The notes: generated by a model not told the origin, from the sequence alone. Numbered from the stretch's first letter, positions 37,193 through 50,339 are shown. The stretch: 64,000 nucleotides of DNA from Diphasiastrum complanatum (GCA_029204225.1 CM055097.1:73721880-73785879); one strand, 5' to 3'. Made by a program: numbers and translations.

Positions 37193-38704
37193 TGTGAAAA
37201 ATCCAGCAACTTCACATGTGTGGGGATCCACAAGAAATGTGTGAATGATCTTGACCATGCTTTGTGGTGGCACACAGATCACCTGTAGAGCAATCCTGCA
37301 ATCTACCAACAAATCTGAGGCTAGAGCACAATCTAGAATGCTATAGATCAAAGTAAAACTAATTCCTCACAAATAGAGAGAATACATAACCAAAAATAAT
37401 GTATGAAGAAGTCACCAATCTCAAGTTAGAAAGAGAATATCAAAACAAGCATAATAGCATGAGATCCAATTTTGACATTATGACATTACCAAAGCTTGAT
37501 TCATCATTAGATATGAGAATGATATGTACATATATAGGAGAGCCAAAATTCGTGGTACTCCTTGCATTCAATGCATTCTCTACACTTAATCAAGTGTAAA
37601 CTGTGAAAGATTTCAGATCCTTAAGATCCAATCTACTTGAATGATCTTTGGTTAGAAAGAGAAATACACTACCAATTTCACCAATGTAGGAAAATCAGCA
37701 TCTACACACAATTTGAGATGCAAACACTAATAGAACTTGATCAAACTTGAATGAAATGATTATGTACTATTGCTGTCCATACAAAACCATCAAGCTACTG
37801 TACTTCACACGTGTGGATCCAAAAATAGCAAATATAGATCATTCTACACATAGAATTGCAAGCAATCACCAAGATAGTGCACCAATGGATAGTAGAACCC
37901 AAGAGAACCATGTATAAGCATGAAATGAGATATAGAAGAGAGAAGATGACTCTCTCCACGAGTTACATCCTTTTATAACAGGTCCAAACCCTATTTGGCC
38001 ACTTGGCTTTCCCACCAAAATGCTATCCCTACCAATTTTGGGTCTAGATTCAATATACCCAACTTATTCAAATTGAATCTACTCAAACTCGCATTCTATC
38101 TTTCCCACACTTTCAAAAAGTGTTTATTCAAATGAAATTTAGACTAATGAACTTTGAAAAGTCAACCTCTAAGTCTAAAACAAGTTTTGGCCTCAATATG
38201 CCAAATATGGAAATATTGCAAAATGTGATGAAACTAGTTGAATCTCTCACATGAACTACTACCATATTGACACCTAACAGCTTGCATGCTAAAATTGCAC
38301 CTAACTTCTACCTATTTTGTCCAAATGTCAATTTCTCAACTATGAACCTACAAAACTACATGCATGTGTCAAATACTGTTTGTGTGACTTCCCTAGATGA
38401 CTTGGACATGTGTAGAACATATATACTAGCATGTTGCATGCAGTGATTGCATGTTGCATGCATGCACACTAACTAATTTTGCATGTCATCTAGTTTTATG
38501 CATGTCATCAAATCTAGATCTACCTAACTCAAACTCGTCCTAATCTATAAGGTCATGTGCTCAATTCACATACCTTTGATATATACAATGGAACAAAGTG
38601 AATATGACCATCTAGACATTGTGCATGTCATGTAGCTCAAGTTTGTACATGCTAGAGAATAATATTTACAACTTGTAAATACACAAGCAAGAGGATTTTC
38701 CTCA
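37193..38704 (-). repeat. 5' LTR of copia B, interrupted by a solo LTR
   Basis: TGTGAAAAATCC begins immediately after the primer-binding site. The LTR is interrupted at 37602-38251 by a family A solo LTR. Its outer end is placed near GGATTTTCCTCA at about 38692-38704, an imperfect inverted match to the inner end; this is uncertain. A TATATAT box lies near 37530. Confidence 0.45.
37602..38251 (-). repeat. Solo LTR of copia family A
   Basis: A 650-bp copy with termini TGTGAAAGATTTC and GAATCTCTCACA. It is flanked by TAAAC (37597-37601) and TGAAC (38252-38256), a 5-bp duplication with one difference. No internal sequence. CACACGTGTG is at 37806-37815 and a TATA box (TTATAAAAGG on minus) at 37969-37978. 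Confidence 0.88.
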
Positions 38705-38921
38705 TCAACCCCTATAGACAAGTTGGATAGCTTTTTATTCTTCACAAGTTCCTTGTCTTTGCAGGATGGTGATGAGAAAGCCAATTTCTCATTCAAGGGC
38801 AAAAAAAAGACCAATGGAAAGAAGAAGCATCCAAAGGAGGCCAAAAAAGAGGATGACGCATCAAGCTCAAGTCAAAGCAAAAGTGCTTCTTTTGTGGAAA
38901 GAAGGGGCATTATGCATCTGA

Positions 38922-40133
38922 ATGCTACAAGAGACTAAGAGCACAAGTAGAGGAGGAAAACAAGAAAACCTTGCAAAGGAGGAGGAGGAGGATGAAGTAG
39001 ATGTATTCTTGATGGCATCTACATCCTCACCAACAAGCAATAGCAATTCAAGAGACAATTGGTGGATCGACAATGGGGCTAGCTCCCACATGTCTTGTGA
39101 AAAGGACTTTTTCTCAACCTTACACTCTTTCAATGATGCTAAAAAGTTTGTCTTTACTACAAATGATGAAGAGTGTAAGATAGATGGTGTTGGGACCATC
39201 TCTTTGTATCTAGAATCCTCAAAATGCATGGATCTAGAAAATGTCCTTTATGTACCATCAATCACCAAGAATATGCTTAGTGTTGGTCTACTCTTAGAAA
39301 GTGGTTTGGATGTCCACTTTAAGAATGGTGTTTGCTTCATCTTGAAGAATGATGTTTGCATTGCAAAGGGATTTAAACATGGAAGATTGTTTAAGCTGGA
39401 AGCTAGTGTTGCTTTTGAAAGAATGAGCTTGGCAAAGGAGGAGATCACTCAAGAGGAGATCTTGACAAAGTGTGATCTTGCTTGCATTGAGGAGGAGTAT
39501 CAAAAGGAGGGAGATCTTGAGGATCATTCTCAAAGCATGAGAGTTCCAAGGGAGTCCTCAATGACAATGGTCGAGTCATCAAATTGCATGCAAATTGTCC
39601 ATTCAAGTGCGCATCTTGCAAGGGTGGTGAGCATTGGAGAGTCTACTATCTTTGAATACTTTTTGGAAAGTATTAGTAGACATGAGGTGACTTGTTTCTT
39701 ACCTTTAATATCTATGGTCTTTAGTACTCTTTATGACAAGACAATGAAATTAGATGCTACATCTGTTGTTGATAAAACAATTTCATTGAATAACTATTTT
39801 TTTAATAGCTTGAATAGAGTCATAGAAGACAAAACATCATTTGTATTGGAAATCTTTGGATCCACATGCTTTGTACATGATCATTCCAATGTAAGGACCA
39901 AAGATTATCCTATTTCAATGATAGGAATAATGGTAGTGTTTTGCTCTTCAAGTAAAGATTGTAGAATCTATTTGTTTTCCACCAAAGAAGTTGTCAATGG
40001 TGGAAATGTACTCTTTCAAGAGTGGGAGATTTGTAAACTTGAAGAAGCACCGTTGGATCAACACTTTATTCAGTTCATTGATGGTTTGGAGTCAAGTCAA
40101 GTGGAGGAGCAAGCTCAAGACCAAGGACTCTAA
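38922..40133 (+). CDS. 403-residue open frame: copia protease with integrase C-terminal-like tail
   Basis: Residues 40-60 carry the protease core NWWIDNGASSHM (N at the usual S position before GAS). VLYVPSITKNMLSVG, typical of the protease/pre-integrase junction, follows at about 105-120. The middle (about 160-300) is E-rich and not assigned. Residues about 310-370 (FGSTCFVHDHSNVRTKDYPI to NGGNVLFQEWE) resemble the copia integrase C-terminal domain (VFGC.CFVH.H......F.....DV.F.E). It is the longest frame in the window. Nothing shows it is expressed. Confidence 0.6.
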   Translation: MLQETKSTSRGGKQENLAKEEEEDEVDVFLMASTSSPTSNSNSRDNWWIDNGASSHMSCEKDFFSTLHSFNDAKKFVFTTNDEECKIDGVGTISLYLESSKCMDLENVLYVPSITKNMLSVGLLLESGLDVHFKNGVCFILKNDVCIAKGFKHGRLFKLEASVAFERMSLAKEEITQEEILTKCDLACIEEEYQKEGDLEDHSQSMRVPRESSMTMVESSNCMQIVHSSAHLARVVSIGESTIFEYFLESISRHEVTCFLPLISMVFSTLYDKTMKLDATSVVDKTISLNNYFFNSLNRVIEDKTSFVLEIFGSTCFVHDHSNVRTKDYPISMIGIMVVFCSSSKDCRIYLFSTKEVVNGGNVLFQEWEICKLEEAPLDQHFIQFIDGLESSQVEEQAQDQGL

Positions 40134-40495
40134 GAAGAATCTTGAGTATCAATATGGAGCCATACAGGCTCAATCATATGGATCAAGCAAGGCAAACAGT
40201 CTTTGGCAACACTGTGTATGCATTTAATAGTTTAATTGATGTATCTTCAAGTGCACAAAATGCCTTGGAATCCATGGCTTGGCATGATGTATAGTTTTTG
40301 AAGTGTGCTACATGACACATTTATGGAACATCATGTAAGGCATCCTTTAAGAGGTGGTGAAAGATCCTTCGTGGACATCATTCTCTATTGGAGTCTCAAA
40401 AGTTACTTGTTTGTAGTTGAACTTTTTAGACACTTCTAAAAGCTTTCGTTCATCTAATAAGAGAGTTGTAAATAGATCAAGCTAAATTTGAGGAG
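40134..40495 (+). other. 3' flank of the 403-residue frame
   Basis: No pol motif is recognised. The stretch ends at a purine-rich tract before the LTR-like sequence of element P. Confidence 0.4.
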
Positions 40496-40602
40496 TGTGA
40501 AGAATTGCCAAAAATTGGCAAATCTAGCTTGATCAAAGACCATGTAGAACATTGTAAATATTGTGTATACTTTGGTTCCACACCAAAAAAAAAAAAAAAA
40601 AA

Positions 40603-41168
40603 TTTGGAGCTCATTGGCAATCTCAAGCAGTTCATTATGTACATTGAGTTTTTGTGATCCAAATGAAACCAAATCAATTTCTACTTGTTTCTCAGGTTGA
40701 AGGCCATACCACAGGCTGTAGTACAAATGTGTGGGATTGGATTTCAATGTTGATCAATGCTTTTGATTGTTAATGCTTGTTGTTTGTCAAATTGCAAATC
40801 TAGATCAACTTTTTTGTGTCTAATTTTTTGATAGATTGTTAAGCAAGCATCCAATCACTCTTGTGGATCTTTTGTAGATCCATTTATGGTCCTAAAGTAC
40901 AATACTTTCACAAGATGGAGACTGTGTGGATCGGTTCGATCTTTTGAACTGAACTTTGTTCCTTTGATGTGGTTTGACTTGTTGAGGGTCTGTCTCTTTG
41001 TCAGAGTCGAAGTAGCTTTTTTGCAGTTGAATCTTGGATCGGAATTTGGGTGCTCGATCCCTGGGTCGGATTTGGCAACAACTTTTCCCTTGTGGTCGAT
41101 GAACTAGTCTTCCACAAAAATGACATCTCTACTGGTAAATGCTTTCTCAGTATCCAGATTTTAGAGCT
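40603..41168 (-). mobile_element. Ty1/copia integrase-to-RT linker fragment
   Basis: On the minus strand 40890-41165 reads NLDTEKAFTSRDVIFVED, the copia SRDV.F.E motif at the end of integrase. A K/S/T-rich linker follows. It is the target into which the family A element at 41169 inserted. 40603-40890 is not assigned. Confidence 0.6.
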
Positions 41169-41817
41169 TGTGAAAGATTTCAGATCCTTAAGATCCAATC
41201 TACTTGAATGACCTTTGGTTAGAAAGAGAAATACACTACCAATCTCACCAATGTAGAAAAATCAGCATCTACACACAAACTGAGATGCAAACACCAATAG
41301 AACTTGATCGCAATTGAATGAAATGATTATGTACTGTTGCTATCCATAAAAATCAGCAAGATACTGTATTTCACATGTGTGGATCCAAAAATAACAAATA
41401 TAGATCATTCTACACATAGAATTGCAAGCAATCACCAAGATAGTGCACCAATGGATAGTAGAACCCAAGAGAACCATGTATAAGCATGAAATGAGATAGA
41501 GAAGAGATAAGATCACTCTCTCCACGAGCTACATCCTTTTATAACAGGTCCAAACCCTATTTGGACACTTGGCTTTCCCTCCAAAATGCTAACCCTACTA
41601 ATTTTGGGTCTAGATTCAATGTACTCAACTATTCAAATTTGAATCTACTCTAACTCGCATTCTAACTTTCCCACACTTTCAAAAACTGTTTATTCAAATG
41701 GAATTTATACTAATGAACTTTGAAAAGTCAACCTCTAAGTTTAAAACAAGTTTTGGCCTCACTATGCCAAATATGAAAATATAGCAAAATGTGATGAAAT
41801 TAGTTGAATCTTTCACA
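41169..41817 (-). repeat. 3' LTR of a family A element
   Basis: 649 bp, with inverted termini TGTGAAAG/CTTTCACA. TATA box TTATAAAAGG (minus) at 41535-41544. The G-box position carries CACATGTGTG here. The flank is GAGCT on the left. Confidence 0.9.
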
Positions 41818-42219
41818 CTCCCTCTTCAACTAGTTTTAGCATAGATTTTGATAACACTCCAAGTGAAGTCCTATGCTTCATGAACAAGTCTTTTCCCAAT
41901 GCTTTGGTGAAGATATCAGCTACACATTTCCTTGAAGACACATGTTGAAGCTCCACCTCCTTTGCAATGACTTGCTCCCTCACAAAATGATATTGCATCT
42001 CAATATGCTTGCTCCTTGCATAGTTTTTGACAATAGAACTTTGATCCATCATAAGAACGATCTTCTTCCTAAGAATAGATCTCCTTTCAATGATCATGTA
42101 ATGCTCAAAATAGAAACAACCATAATTGATATAGAGAATAGTGTCCACTTGGGATGCTTCACTATTTCTTACATCAATTTTACATGTCAAAATGTGACTA
42201 GTACATGAAGAATCCAATA

Positions 42220-43020
42220 GAATGTAAATGAAATGATTTCACCATACTTCTACTCCGAAATCTCTAAACAAATACAACAAACAACAATAAATGTGAGTAA
42301 TCAACATTTGCTTGCATGTCTCCTCCTTCTTTGTCCTTTGTTGCCTTGTATCCACCATGATACTCCATGAATGAGCCTCCATCTCCATCTTGCCATAAGA
42401 TGCCATCAAGCCTTGATGACTTGACCATGAATGAGTGAAATAATGAACCTCCAATAGCTTCATTTCCATCAGCAAAATCAGCCAAGAATGCTAGTACAAG
42501 TCCAACATCACAACAATGCTCACCAATGTAGCTAGTTTTACCATATCTTGACAATTTGCACACATTCACATGAAATTGCTCAAACATGAGATAGAACAAG
42601 TAAAGTAAACCTGAACAACACTTCCTTGCTGCTCCTTTGACGAGTCTTCAATATGCTGTGAAAACAGATCCATAACACCTTTGCAAATTACCTCTCCTTT
42701 GATGCTCTTGACTAGCTCCAAATTGCCAACTTCCTCTCTCTTTGACTAGTTGAAGCCCTTTGAGATCAACCTCTCGATCTTCAACTTGACCATCAAAGTC
42801 ATTGAACAAACTTTGTTTTCCAGATCCAATACTTGATTTTATAGCAAGATAAAATCCATCCACTTGCATAGCTCCATGTACACAAGAAGATCCTCCAAAA
42901 GATGTTCCTCTGAGCTTGATACTCAAGATCCATTGCTTGGATCCACTCCTCTTCTTTCCTTGCTTGATCGAATCGGACATAAAAGGGTGTAGAAGCATCC
43001 GAATGGCAATCAGTCAAGCA
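42220..43020 (-). other. Family A internal segment of unknown origin, exon-like
   Basis: Conserved with 63260-64000. Minus-strand frames give AMQVD, QSLFNDFDGQVEDREVDLKG and NLELVKSIKG. After splice-like TTTTCACAG/GT-type junctions comes a hydrophobic stretch GLVLAFLADFADGNEAIGG. None of this matches copia gag or pol as I know them. It could be a captured host-gene segment or an unfamiliar accessory region. Confidence 0.35.
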
Positions 43021-43279
43021 ATTGAGGAAGACATGGCATCACAATAGAGTGACGAGGAAGAACCAAGTGTTAGGTGTCAAGAAGTTGACCACCATGAGCA
43101 TTTGAGCCTTTAGAAAAAAAATTCTACAATCAATCCAGTATAGATATTGCTTTGGAGGAAATTTACTTAATGTACAATAAAAAATCTTTGATTGCAAAAT
43201 CAATGGAATAATACAGAGCATTACGTTAGAGTACAACATCAAAAAAGGTCATCTTGACGACAAGCCCTGAAAAAATCCA

Positions 43280-43620
43280 TTGATGAAAGAATTTTTTTTT
43301 CTCAATCACATCATAACATGCTTAGTTGGAAGTAGTGGAGTGGAGGTACTGGTCATATCATGATGTATCTTTCCAAACTCATTAGAAGGCCATAACAACT
43401 TCCACTTGATTATGTGGAAGGTACAAAAGACAACATTTACCTGTTTATCGTTATCACCTCAAAGATAATGGTGTCTTGTGCATGGTACATTGTTTTGAAG
43501 CAGTGGAAGCCATCATCGATCAAAATGCCCAAATCGAGATGATCCAACCACCTTGTGGTTCATAATGCAATGTCAATCATAGTGCCACCTGGCCTTGAGA
43601 CGATTGAGAAATTTGGCAAT
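43280..43620 (+). mobile_element. Second copy of the zinc-knuckle repeat
   Basis: Aligns with 6770-7050: GTGGAGGTACTGGTCATATC, then CCAAACTC.TTAGAAGGCCATAA, then codons for GSHHRSKCPN and a later QCQ. More degraded than the first copy. Confidence 0.45.
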
Positions 43621-45610
<1,990 letters not shown>

Positions 45611-46655
45611 AAGTTCGAACACACATCATCATAAGGCCATATTCACTAATATATTCTCCTACTTCCATATGCTCTATAATAATTGAAGTTCCCATAATGA
45701 CGTTCCATGGACTTTAATACGAGTTCCTCCCTTTTGTTCGCAAGAGGTACTATGAGATCTTTATGCTTGAACTTCAATTTATGCTCGAACTTCACTTCTA
45801 GCATAAGCTTACAAAATGCTTCCATGCACTTCATAAGAATTGCTAGTAGGCTTTATGCTCAAACTTAAGTTCAAGCATAGCCTCGCTACTACCCTCATGA
45901 ACTCTGTATGACACTGTCAAATCTTTAAGTTCGAACACACATCATCATAAGGCCATATTCACTAATCTATTCTCCTACGTCCATATGCTCTATAATAATT
46001 GAAGTTCCCATAATGACATTCCATGGACTCTAATACGACTTCCTCCCTTTTGTTTGCAAGAGGTACTATGAGATCTTTATGCTCGAACTTCGCTTCTAGC
46101 ATAAGCTTACATGATGCTTCCATGCACTGCATAAGAATTCCTAGTAGGCTTTATGCTCGAACTTAAGTTCAAGCATAGCCTCACTACTACCCTCATGAAC
46201 TCTGTATGACACTGTCAGATCTTTAAGGATTCAAGATTCATGAGATCCTCTAAGATCTCTACTGGTACCCATTGCCCTTGATAATCTTTTCAAGACATCC
46301 TTAGGTTCATGATATTAAGTTCTATCCTAGAACTTAAGTTTGAGAAAACATCATTATGATAGGTATAATCACTCGTCTTGTCCCCTAGTTTCATATGCTC
46401 CATAATATTTGAGGTCCCTTTTAATTCTCTGTGCTTCATAAGGATGTTCCATGGCCTTTTATAGGACTTCCTCCTTGTTGTTCCCAATAAGCACTACAAG
46501 GTCTTTATAATCGAACTTGAATTCTAGCATAAGCATCCATGATGCTCCCATGCACTTCATATGAATTGATAGTAGAGTTTATGCTTGAACTTAACTTCAA
46601 ACATAGCTACTTCCTCCATGAACTCTTTATGACACCCAAAACATTTTTAGGATCC
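45611..46655. repeat. Tandem repeat, three units of about 316 bp
   Basis: Unit 1 starts at 45611 and unit 2 at 45927, both with AAGTTCGAACACACATCATC and very similar throughout. Unit 3 starts at about 46336 (AAGTTTGAG...) and is more diverged, after an extra segment of about 110 bases. Units contain GCTTTATGCTCGAACTTAAG palindromic patches. Confidence 0.88.
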
Positions 46656-47340
46656 AAGATGCATGAGAAATTGTAATATATCTGCTACTCTCCAATGCTA
46701 CTATTTACTCTTTGGTGCTCTATATTCTTTCCAAGACATCACATATTTTCATGAGATCCACAATAGCTGCCTAAGCTCCATAATGTCCCTTGATGTACCA
46801 AGGAGATCTATAGTGTCCTCTAATAGGTTCATGAGATTTTAGCTACCATTTGGTGGTTCCTTTTATTACCATGGAATCCTTACTCTTCTCATTTCCCTTT
46901 TTTTAATGAGATTTCCACCTCTACAGTGTTTTGAAGCTCTCTCATGTGCAAGCAGTCGCCCCCAAGAGCTCAAATTTTGTTTTGCATTTTCTACGAGATC
47001 TTGAAAATTCTATTTTTGTCCCACGAGCTATAAAGAACTCATCTAAATCTTACAAGGGTAGTCTAGTGCTCCAACTGGCATTGATTCTATACTGCACACA
47101 AGTGATCTCATGAGCACCCTAGTGCCATGATGGACTCTATGAAGTTCTGAGTGTGCATTAGGAATACCATGTCCCTAGTGCATGTAAGTAGTACTCCTAA
47201 TGCAAGTTTTTTTAGCGCACTTGTATTTTTAGGAGTTGTATAACATGACAAGAACTCTTTGCTTCCCTTTGGTGCTCAATATTACTTCAATAACTATTTT
47301 AAAAACTTGGTATCAATAGTACCAATCTCACAAATCCATA
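46656..47340. other. No gene recognised
   Basis: T-rich sequence upstream of the DNA transposon remnant. Its 5' terminal repeat was not found here. Confidence 0.4.
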
Positions 47341-47883
47341 TTGGCATGTTGTTTGCAACTTTCTTTGGCATATTTCATAACAAAAATGTGTATGCTATGT
47401 CACGGAGCTCTAGTAGGGACAAAATGTTTGTCCATTAGTGTATCAGAAAGCTACACAGATGATCTTCATCTTCCATTTTCTTCTATGGGTGCATCAACAA
47501 TGGGAGAGGCAGTTGGCAGTATCGTTATATGGAAAAAAACAATGGTGAAGAGGCTTGTTGAAGAACCTTATCAAGGTGTTCAAAATCTGCATGAGGATAT
47601 GCCACAGGTAGACCATGGTAGCATGAGAGAAGATTTAATCGGGAAGACAGTTATAATATGGTCAGCACAAGGTGATAAATTGGGTATGGGCTTGGTTTTG
47701 TTAGTTTATCCCTATGAGCCTATCAACTTCAAGGAGCTTGGGGATGGGAACTTAGGGGTGGTTGTAGAATTTATTATTGGGCATACCAATTTTTCATCTA
47801 GCATTAGCAACTCAAATCTTGCAAATGTGAATTTGACTAGTTGGCCAACGAAACAACCACTTTTGAAGATGGCACTCCATTGA
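47341..47883 (+). pseudogene. En/Spm TNP1-like domain protein fragment
   Basis: 180 codons. Residues about 50-70 (FSSMGASTMGEAVGSIVIWK) match the T.G.AVG..I.W.K end of a TNP1-type repeat. Residues about 100-145 (REDLIGKTVIIWSAQGDKLG) match the start of the next repeat (G..V.L......A.G.V). In CACTA elements TNP1-like proteins bind subterminal repeats (family knowledge). The frame overlaps the following one by about 43 bases in a different phase, so a frameshift between originally continuous parts or an intron is possible. No convincing start context. Confidence 0.5.
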
Positions 47884-48911
47884 AAAACATTGAAAGAAAT
47901 GTTCATGTTGATGACAATGATTGCATTCAATGTGAAGCTCAAGAGGAAAACAACAACGACTATGATGGTGGACACCATATGGAGGATATCCTAAATCAAT
48001 GTGTGGCTAGTAAAAGGAAGTATAAAATGATAATAAGGAAGCCTCAAGACAAATTTCATGTTTGCCACTCCAATAAATGTGCACAAGAGGTTGTTCAACA
48101 TGTGGCCACCATTGATTGTTGTGAGAAAAAATGTTGTCAAATGGCAGATCGAGAGAAGATTATGCAACTCAGAGTAGAACATTGGGGACAAAGTCATAGT
48201 CAACGCGTGACACGTGTCTATGATAACTTGACTATGGCTTGGCGTGATGAAGAGAAAGAAAAGCAGCTAAAGTTAACTTTTGATGGAAAAGATATTTGTT
48301 GCATTGCTTGGTACACTATACATGGCATTCCAAAGACTACTTTTTATAGATACAAGCAACAATACATGGAAGGGACAACAAAAGCAATGCATGGAAATAA
48401 AGGCATCATTAGAAAAGCATGGGATCACGTCGAAATGGGAAAGGCAATAATACAAGAATTTACTGACAACAATGCAGAAAGAATGCCACATAAAAGCCGC
48501 ACATCATTTTTTGATGGAGCATGAGAGCCACAACTTGTTCTCCCGACAATGTATAAGAAAATCGATATTTTGCATGAGGTTAATATTACTTTGAATGAAT
48601 TGGGATATAAGAGAATGTCAAAGTCTACATTTCATAGACTATGGCATACAACATTCAAAACTGTTAGTCTTTCAAAGACAAGCACATTTTCAAAGTGTGA
48701 TATTTGCACATCAATTAAATTGCAGCTAGAATGTACTAGAAATTGAGTGGAGCATGCAAAATATCTCATGAAAAGAAGAATGCACATGCTTCAACAAATG
48801 AGTTGTAGGAATGTTTATTATGGTTGGAGATTGTACTCAGAACTACATCCAAATAAGTATTTGTGCATTATTCATGATAAGATGGATCAACAAAAGACAT
48901 CAATACCATGA
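47841..48911 (+). pseudogene. Transposase N-terminal half
   Basis: One reading frame with stops at 48522-48524, 48744-48746 and about 48909-48911. In order it shows an acidic, Cys-containing N-terminus (DCIQCEAQEENNNDYDGG), RKPQDKFHVCHSNKCAQEVV, the HTH-like block ICCIAWYTIHGIPKTTFYRY followed by EGTTKAMHGNKG, a second helix block (MSKSTFHRLWHTTF), the zinc patch CDICTSIK, and CIIHDKMDQQKT, whose D is a candidate first catalytic acid. This order matches the plant DUF7869-associated protein family as I know it. Confidence 0.7.
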
Positions 48912-50264
48912 TTGCAGCCTATACCAAAATCATTGGGCCATGCGATGCAATTACCGATATCATTGACAAGAATGATAACACATGGACATGGTCAAAATGG
49001 ATATGGACACTTTTCAATGGGTCTTTCGCCAGGGGATCCCAATTTTATAGTGGGTCTCTAGCAATGTGTTTACGAAATTTGGAGAGAAAAGACAAGCATG
49101 TGTATGGAGACTTGTTGCTTGCAGAGAAAACATCATCATCAAGAAATCTGTTTACAGCTTTAACTTCCATATGGAGATAAAAAACAAAGATAATAAGTAT
49201 ACACAAGTGCAATGTGAAACCGTTGAGCATAGCAAAAATGTGGCTTCAACAACATTTGGTCATCTGCCAGGTGAGAATGTTGGATGCAACCAAGCCATGG
49301 GCTCAACAATGCCTACTCAGTTGCAAAGTGAATATGTTCAATGTGCACAAGATAATTCAATGGGATCTGCAGGTTTCAAATGCTTGCCTTCTGTGTTGCT
49401 ACTACAATTAGACAATTGTGGATCTGAAAATAATAATAGATTGTCGCTAGAGGAGTCTTTGAGATGGTTCAATTAGGGTTTCTCATGGTGGGGCATACAC
49501 ATGAGGATATTGATGCATTGTTTAGTCGCTTCTCAGAAAATCTTGGGAGAAAATGTGTATTCACATTTCCTCATCTAATGTGATGCTTCAATGAGTGTAC
49601 AAGTGCAAATCCCGCTCCATTCCTAGTTAAAGAGGTTCCAAACTTCAAAGATTATGTAGGTGGTTGTTTATGCGATAAGAACCAAAGATTGGTTGGACAC
49701 TCCAAACCATTACAATTTCGTTTTTACATGCAAGATGGTGTACCATTGATGCAATACAAAATGCACCCTAAGGCAATTGAATGGCTACCACAAGAAGGTA
49801 TTGAACTTTGGGAGCGTGATTCTCAAAATAAGCCAAAGCATCCTCAGGGACAACCAAAAATTGTTCCGGTCTTTGAATACATCAAAGATAATAAGCAAAT
49901 CTTAGAAGGTTTAAAAAGTTATGTCTCTTTTTGGAAAATAGGGGTGGATGCACGAGGTCAAGAATGATCATATACAAAGTGGATTCAACCAGTCATTGAG
50001 TATTGGGAGAACATGATTAATTTTATAAAAACATCGACCATGCAAGAGCCTATTGTTTGCAAGGAATTTTGGCCTACAAGTTCAATCTTCATGGAAGAAG
50101 AAAATCATGCTCACAATGATGATAGAGATATGATGAGACTGGAAGCGCATGATGGGCATTATTGTGGTCTAGCTCTTAATAAACCAAGGGAAGCATTCAA
50201 CCCTAAGATTGACATAAAGAAGAATGACTTTATTCTTGTGAGGCCAAGTAAAATAGTGCTGTAA
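48908..50264 (+). pseudogene. Transposase C-terminal half (DUF7869-like)
   Basis: Spread over several frames. Recognisable blocks: SLAMCLRNLERKD (about 49058-49095), LLLQLDNCGSENNNR (about 49400-49440), FLMVGHTHEDIDALFSRFSE (about 49480-49540), KEVPNFKDYVGG (about 49630), and VGHSKPLQFRFYMQDGVPLM onward (49692-49965). After a stop at 49965-49967 comes SYTKWIQPVIEYWENMINFI and a tail ending at 50264. The two D/E-rich blocks are the usual catalytic candidates. A frame change lies near 49455. Confidence 0.75.
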
Positions 50265-50339
50265 ACACTTGTTTCTCTTATTAAGAAATTTTACTAATAA
50301 GCAAGGTATAAGCTGATTGATTCTAGGAAACCCTAGCGG

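Larger units (their letters stand above)
38763..40582 (+). mobile_element. Ty1/copia-derived element P
   Basis: Related to E1 (shared DGDEKANFS and zinc-knuckle region of gag). Plus-strand parts: gag tail (38763-38938), the long protease-containing frame (38922-40133), a purine-rich tract AAATTTGAGGAG ending at 40495, then an LTR-like start TGTGAAGAATTGCC at 40496 that ends in an 18-base A run (40585-40602). No 5' LTR is seen; the 5' boundary is near 38760. Defective. Confidence 0.7.
41169..43020 (-). mobile_element. Ty1/copia family A element, 3' part
   Basis: 3' LTR at 41169-41817 and purine tract at 41818-41829. RNase H at 41813-42217 reads ARSKHIEMQYHFVREQVIAK and ADIFTKALGKDLFMKHR. The pol frame runs through the purine tract and its stop codon falls in the first bases of the LTR (GGA GTG TGA). 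Upstream of RNase H (42220-43020) is a segment that is not recognisable RT and is shared with the copy at 63260-64000. The 5' end is not seen. Broken. Confidence 0.8.
47341..50264 (+). mobile_element. DNA transposon remnant: TNP1-like module plus DUF7869-like transposase
   Basis: Two coding blocks on the plus strand overlap slightly. The first (47341-47883) resembles the En/Spm TNP1-type domain. The second (47841-50264) resembles a DDE-type plant transposase with a DUF7869-like C-terminal half. The layout is a DNA-binding region, the zinc-binding FSKCDICTSIK patch, CIIHDKMDQQKT, LQLDNCGSENNNR and VGHTHEDIDALFSRFSENLG. Such enzymes cut and paste DNA in the nucleus (family inference). Terminal inverted repeats and target duplications were not found. 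It is inactive, with in-frame stops at 48522-48524, 48744-48746 and about 48909, and frame changes after that. Confidence 0.75.

Noticed and set aside
46489-46500. CACTACAAGG as a CACTA terminal repeat of the DNA transposon
   Set aside because: Falls inside the 316-bp tandem repeat, where sibling units show it is a variant of GGTACTATGAG; no matching inverted end was found.
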